NCBI GenBank assembly: GCA_031260845.1 | Contig: JAISKR010000124.1 | Coordinates: forward strand, 1 to 7,868 | From: Bacteroidales bacterium | Lineage (GTDB): Bacteria > Bacteroidota > Bacteroidia > Bacteroidales > UBA4181 | Reading direction: 5' to 3' | Length of the DNA stretch: 7,868 nucleotides | In this document: piece by piece, positions 5,865 to 7,868 of the stretch | Layout: each line of letters starts with the position of its first letter | Position numbering within the stretch: the stretch's first letter is position 1 | Program-made: the position numbers and the translations under genes | The notes under the pieces: model-generated | What the model saw: only the letters and a program-made list of their open reading frames with translations | Database searches by the model: none | Told to the model about the DNA's origin: nothing

Positions 5865-7199
5865 ATGAGTAACAATGAAATAAGCAGACGTAAGTTTTTA
5901 GGTTATTCCGCATTGGGATTAACCGGATTGACCATTCTTCCAAGTTGGACGATGACAAATGGCATGAGAATGGCTCCAAGCGACAGAATCGTGTTGGGCT
6001 TTATCGGTTTGGGACAGCAGGGATGCTCCGATTTCGGCAGTTTCTCGCGGTGTCCGGGTGTACAGGTCGTTGCAGGTTGCGACGTGGAATCCCTCAAACG
6101 CGAACGTTTCAAGAAAAGGGTGGAAACATGGCAGAAATCGCAAAACGTGAACCAACGGTGCGATACCTACGAGTTCTATCAGGATTTGCTCAATCGGCGG
6201 GACATTGACGTGGTGTCCATCGCCACGCCCGACCACTGGCACGCTCTGGCGACCATCCATGCCTGTCAGGCAAAGAAAGACGTGTATGTACAGAAACCGT
6301 TGTCATACACTATCACAGAGAGTTTGAACATGGTGAAAGCCGTGCGCGACAACTGTCGTGTGCTGCAAATAGGCAGTCAGCAACGTTCCGATAAAGAATT
6401 TCAGCAGGCTATCGCGCTGATACGCAGTAGAGCGCTTGGACACGTGGAAACCATTTTCGTAAAAGTAGGCGACCCGCCAAGACCGCTCGACCTGCCCGAA
6501 CAGCCCATCCCAACAACCCTCAACTGGAACCAGTGGTTGGGACCGCTTAACAATCCTGCCGTTCATTATCATCCCGACTTGTGTCCCCCCATTACGCTCA
6601 AACCTGAGCAGAATGAGAAACTGTGGGGCGCATGGCGCTGGTATCGCGAAACAGGCAACGGCTTCACCGCCGACTGGGGCGCTCACATGTTCGACATAGC
6701 ACAGGCTGCCATCGGCATGGACGGCTCGGGACCGTCTGAATTTATTCCCAAAGGCTTTGGCGGGGCGCAATATCTGACCATGAAATACCAGAACGGTATC
6801 GTAATGACAGAACAGAATTTCAGGGAAAACGACAACTCCGGCATCAACGGAATCAGTTTCAACTGCACCAATGGCTGGCTGAAAGTGGCTCGCGGATATA
6901 TCGAATGTTCCGACCCGTCGCTCTTGGCTAAGGCAGAGGAAAAAGTGGCGCCGGGGCAATATGAGATAAGTTCGCCGCATATGCAAAACTTCTTAGACGC
7001 TGTACGTTCGCGCAAAAACCCCATCGCTCCGGTAGAAGTAGGCGCAAGCACCGCCACCTTGTGCTGCATCGCCAACATCGCCACCGAGTTGCAACGTCCG
7101 GTAAAATGGAATCCAGCCACCCGTTCTTTCGGCGACGATACGGAAGCCGCAGAACACCGGCTCTACAAATACCCGTATCGCAAACCCTACGGGATTTGA
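5865..7199 (+). CDS. Tat-exported Gfo/Idh/MocA family oxidoreductase
   Basis: The product is 444 residues from the ATG at 5865. The frame extends to a GTG at 5826, but that codon lies in the predicted -7 box and would bury the signal peptide. The N-terminus carries a twin-arginine motif (ISRRKFLG, Arg8-Arg9) and a hydrophobic stretch, indicating Tat export. A Rossmann NAD(P)-binding domain follows, with GFIGLGQQG (45-53), ATPDHWHA (120-127) and VYVQKP (140-145). The last holds the catalytic Lys144 but has Gln in place of the common Glu of EKP. The C-terminal domain contains GFTADWGAHMFD with Asp270, His274 and Asp277, the usual catalytic region of this family. Members oxidise or reduce sugars and related compounds. 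Exported versions like this are frequent in Bacteroidetes, where the tightly bound cofactor travels with the folded enzyme; the substrate is unknown. Divergence from the PHP phosphodiesterase suggests possible joint action on a phosphorylated or sugar-containing extracellular compound. Confidence 0.93.
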   Translation: MSNNEISRRKFLGYSALGLTGLTILPSWTMTNGMRMAPSDRIVLGFIGLGQQGCSDFGSFSRCPGVQVVAGCDVESLKRERFKKRVETWQKSQNVNQRCDTYEFYQDLLNRRDIDVVSIATPDHWHALATIHACQAKKDVYVQKPLSYTITESLNMVKAVRDNCRVLQIGSQQRSDKEFQQAIALIRSRALGHVETIFVKVGDPPRPLDLPEQPIPTTLNWNQWLGPLNNPAVHYHPDLCPPITLKPEQNEKLWGAWRWYRETGNGFTADWGAHMFDIAQAAIGMDGSGPSEFIPKGFGGAQYLTMKYQNGIVMTEQNFRENDNSGINGISFNCTNGWLKVARGYIECSDPSLLAKAEEKVAPGQYEISSPHMQNFLDAVRSRKNPIAPVEVGASTATLCCIANIATELQRPVKWNPATRSFGDDTEAAEHRLYKYPYRKPYGI

Positions 7200-7215
7200 T
7201 TCAAGCAATCTGTTG

Positions 7216-7249
7216 TTCCGGCAAGCGATTTATCCAACGCTTGCCGGAA
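7216..7249 (+). terminator. Strong hairpin after the oxidoreductase gene
   Basis: TTCCGGCAAGCG (7216-7227) pairs perfectly with CGCTTGCCGGAA (7238-7249) around a 10-base loop. Outside the stem a G-T wobble and two further A-T pairs extend it. It begins 17 bases after the TGA at 7197-7199. The 3' side on the plus strand is AT-rich and reaches a run of five Ts by 7264-7268, though not an immediate T-tract. It probably ends rightward transcription and may also shield the convergent T9SS gene. Confidence 0.7.
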
Positions 7250-7287
7250 TAATATTATATCCATTTTTAAAAATGCATGCTACAACA

Positions 7288-7868
7288 TCAATTTTTCACA
7301 ATCAACTTCAGCATCACACTAAAATCTTTCCTTGTAACCCGGACAAGATAAACCCCTTTTGCCAAATTGCCGACAAAGACTGTTTCTTTGTTGCCTGTTG
7401 CTCGGTGGGTCAGCGCCTGACGACCGGTCATATCGAAGATTTGGATGGTTTCATTGCCTTGCAAGCCGCTTAGTGTAACCTGATTGTTTGTCGGATTCGG
7501 ATAAAGCGACAAATTGCCGGCTTGCACTTCGTTAATGCTGTTGGGGTTTTTCCAGCAGGCATAGAGCGTGATGTCGGCGGTTACGATGTCGGTGGCGAAA
7601 TTCCATTCGTTTACGCAAGAGGACTCGCGGTACCAGCCTCCAAAGTCCAAATCGCCATTAACCGGCTCTTCGGGAGCGCTTACTGTGTTGCCTGTTTCCA
7701 CCGGCACAAAAATCAAATCTTCCCCGTTTTGCGGGTCGAAAGTGACAAAGCGGGTATTGGTCTTCAGATTGCCTCTTGCTGCCACATTGGAGTAGCCGTC
7801 ATTGATTCCGCCGGTAACAAACATACGGAAGTAAATCGTTTTGTCGGCAGGCAAGCCGTTGACAGTGG
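7288..7868 (-). CDS. T9SS-secreted surface protein, C-terminal part (N-terminus off right edge)
   Basis: The frame is open from the right edge to the TGA at 7288-7290, giving about 192 residues; a TTG at 7854 is not a likely start. The visible part begins with the end of a probable fibronectin-III-like beta domain (TIYFRMFVTGGINDGYSNVA). Next comes a Listeria-Bacteroides repeat (Flg_new/InlB B-repeat type), from VTFDPQNGE through FGGWYRE to ADITLYACWK (bases about 7743-7549). Last is a type A T9SS sorting domain with SLYPNPTNNQVTL, IQIFDMTGR, LAKGVYLVRV and a basic end (LKLIVKN). Such tails direct proteins across the outer membrane through the Por secretion system and are usually removed as the protein is attached to the surface. 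The enzymatic or binding function lies outside the window. The end of this gene faces the oxidoreductase gene across the hairpin at 7216-7249. Confidence 0.93.
   Translation of the reverse strand, partial: TVNGLPADKTIYFRMFVTGGINDGYSNVAARGNLKTNTRFVTFDPQNGEDLIFVPVETGNTVSAPEEPVNGDLDFGGWYRESSCVNEWNFATDIVTADITLYACWKNPNSINEVQAGNLSLYPNPTNNQVTLSGLQGNETIQIFDMTGRQALTHRATGNKETVFVGNLAKGVYLVRVTRKDFSVMLKLIVKN
7290..7512 (-). other. T9SS type A C-terminal sorting domain
   Basis: The last roughly 74 residues of the right-edge protein carry the pattern known from Por secretion system cargo: an LYPNPT start, a central IFDMTGR strand-turn and a GVYLVRV strand near the end. It is present only in proteins of Bacteroidota that possess the type IX system, so it also supports the taxonomic call. 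Confidence 0.9.

Noticed and set aside
6303..6986. A 227-codon open frame on the minus strand inside the Gfo/Idh/MocA gene.
   Set aside because: It is antisense to conserved catalytic regions of the oxidoreductase and has no protein-like motif order of its own.

Overview
The window looks like a chromosomal segment of a Bacteroidales bacterium (phylum Bacteroidota). Three things point there. The right-edge gene ends in a type IX secretion (T9SS) sorting domain. The intergenic regions carry Bacteroidetes-type promoter elements (a -33 TTTG and a -7 TAnnTTTG). The NagB-PIG-L fusion and the AAA-ATPase/PD-(D/E)XK protein belong to families I associate with this group. No rRNA, tRNA, CRISPR array or recognisable insertion sequence was seen.

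Layout, left to right. (1) Bases 1-1282, minus strand: most of a glucosamine-6-phosphate deaminase-like protein fused to a PIG-L/LmbE deacetylase domain, running off the left edge. (2) 1283-1516: a promoter for that gene and a 38-codon open frame that looks like a gene remnant. (3) 1517-3076, minus strand: a stand-alone AAA-type ATPase with a C-terminal PD-(D/E)XK nuclease domain. (4) 3077-3339: a structured intergenic region. It holds a perfect 14-bp inverted repeat that reads as two interleaved, divergent Bacteroidetes promoters, then a perfect 42-bp palindrome built from two 19-bp units, then a second possible promoter. (5) 3340-4536, plus strand: a class I/II PLP-dependent aminotransferase. 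(6) 4542-5735, minus strand: a Tat-exported PHP-domain phosphodiesterase, convergent with the aminotransferase. (7) 5865-7199, plus strand: a Tat-exported Gfo/Idh/MocA oxidoreductase, divergent from the PHP gene. (8) 7216-7249: a strong hairpin, probably a terminator. (9) 7288-7868, minus strand: the C-terminal part of a T9SS-secreted surface protein, running off the right edge.

No two neighbouring genes form an obvious operon; the layout is a series of single transcription units on alternating strands. The functional themes are amino-sugar and amino-acid metabolism (NagB-PIG-L, aminotransferase) and exported enzymes or surface proteins (PHP, Gfo/Idh/MocA, T9SS cargo). The ATPase-nuclease with its symmetric promoter and large palindrome is the part that ordinary metabolism does not explain, and is the best candidate for something undescribed. 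No defence or mobility role can be proved from the sequence alone.
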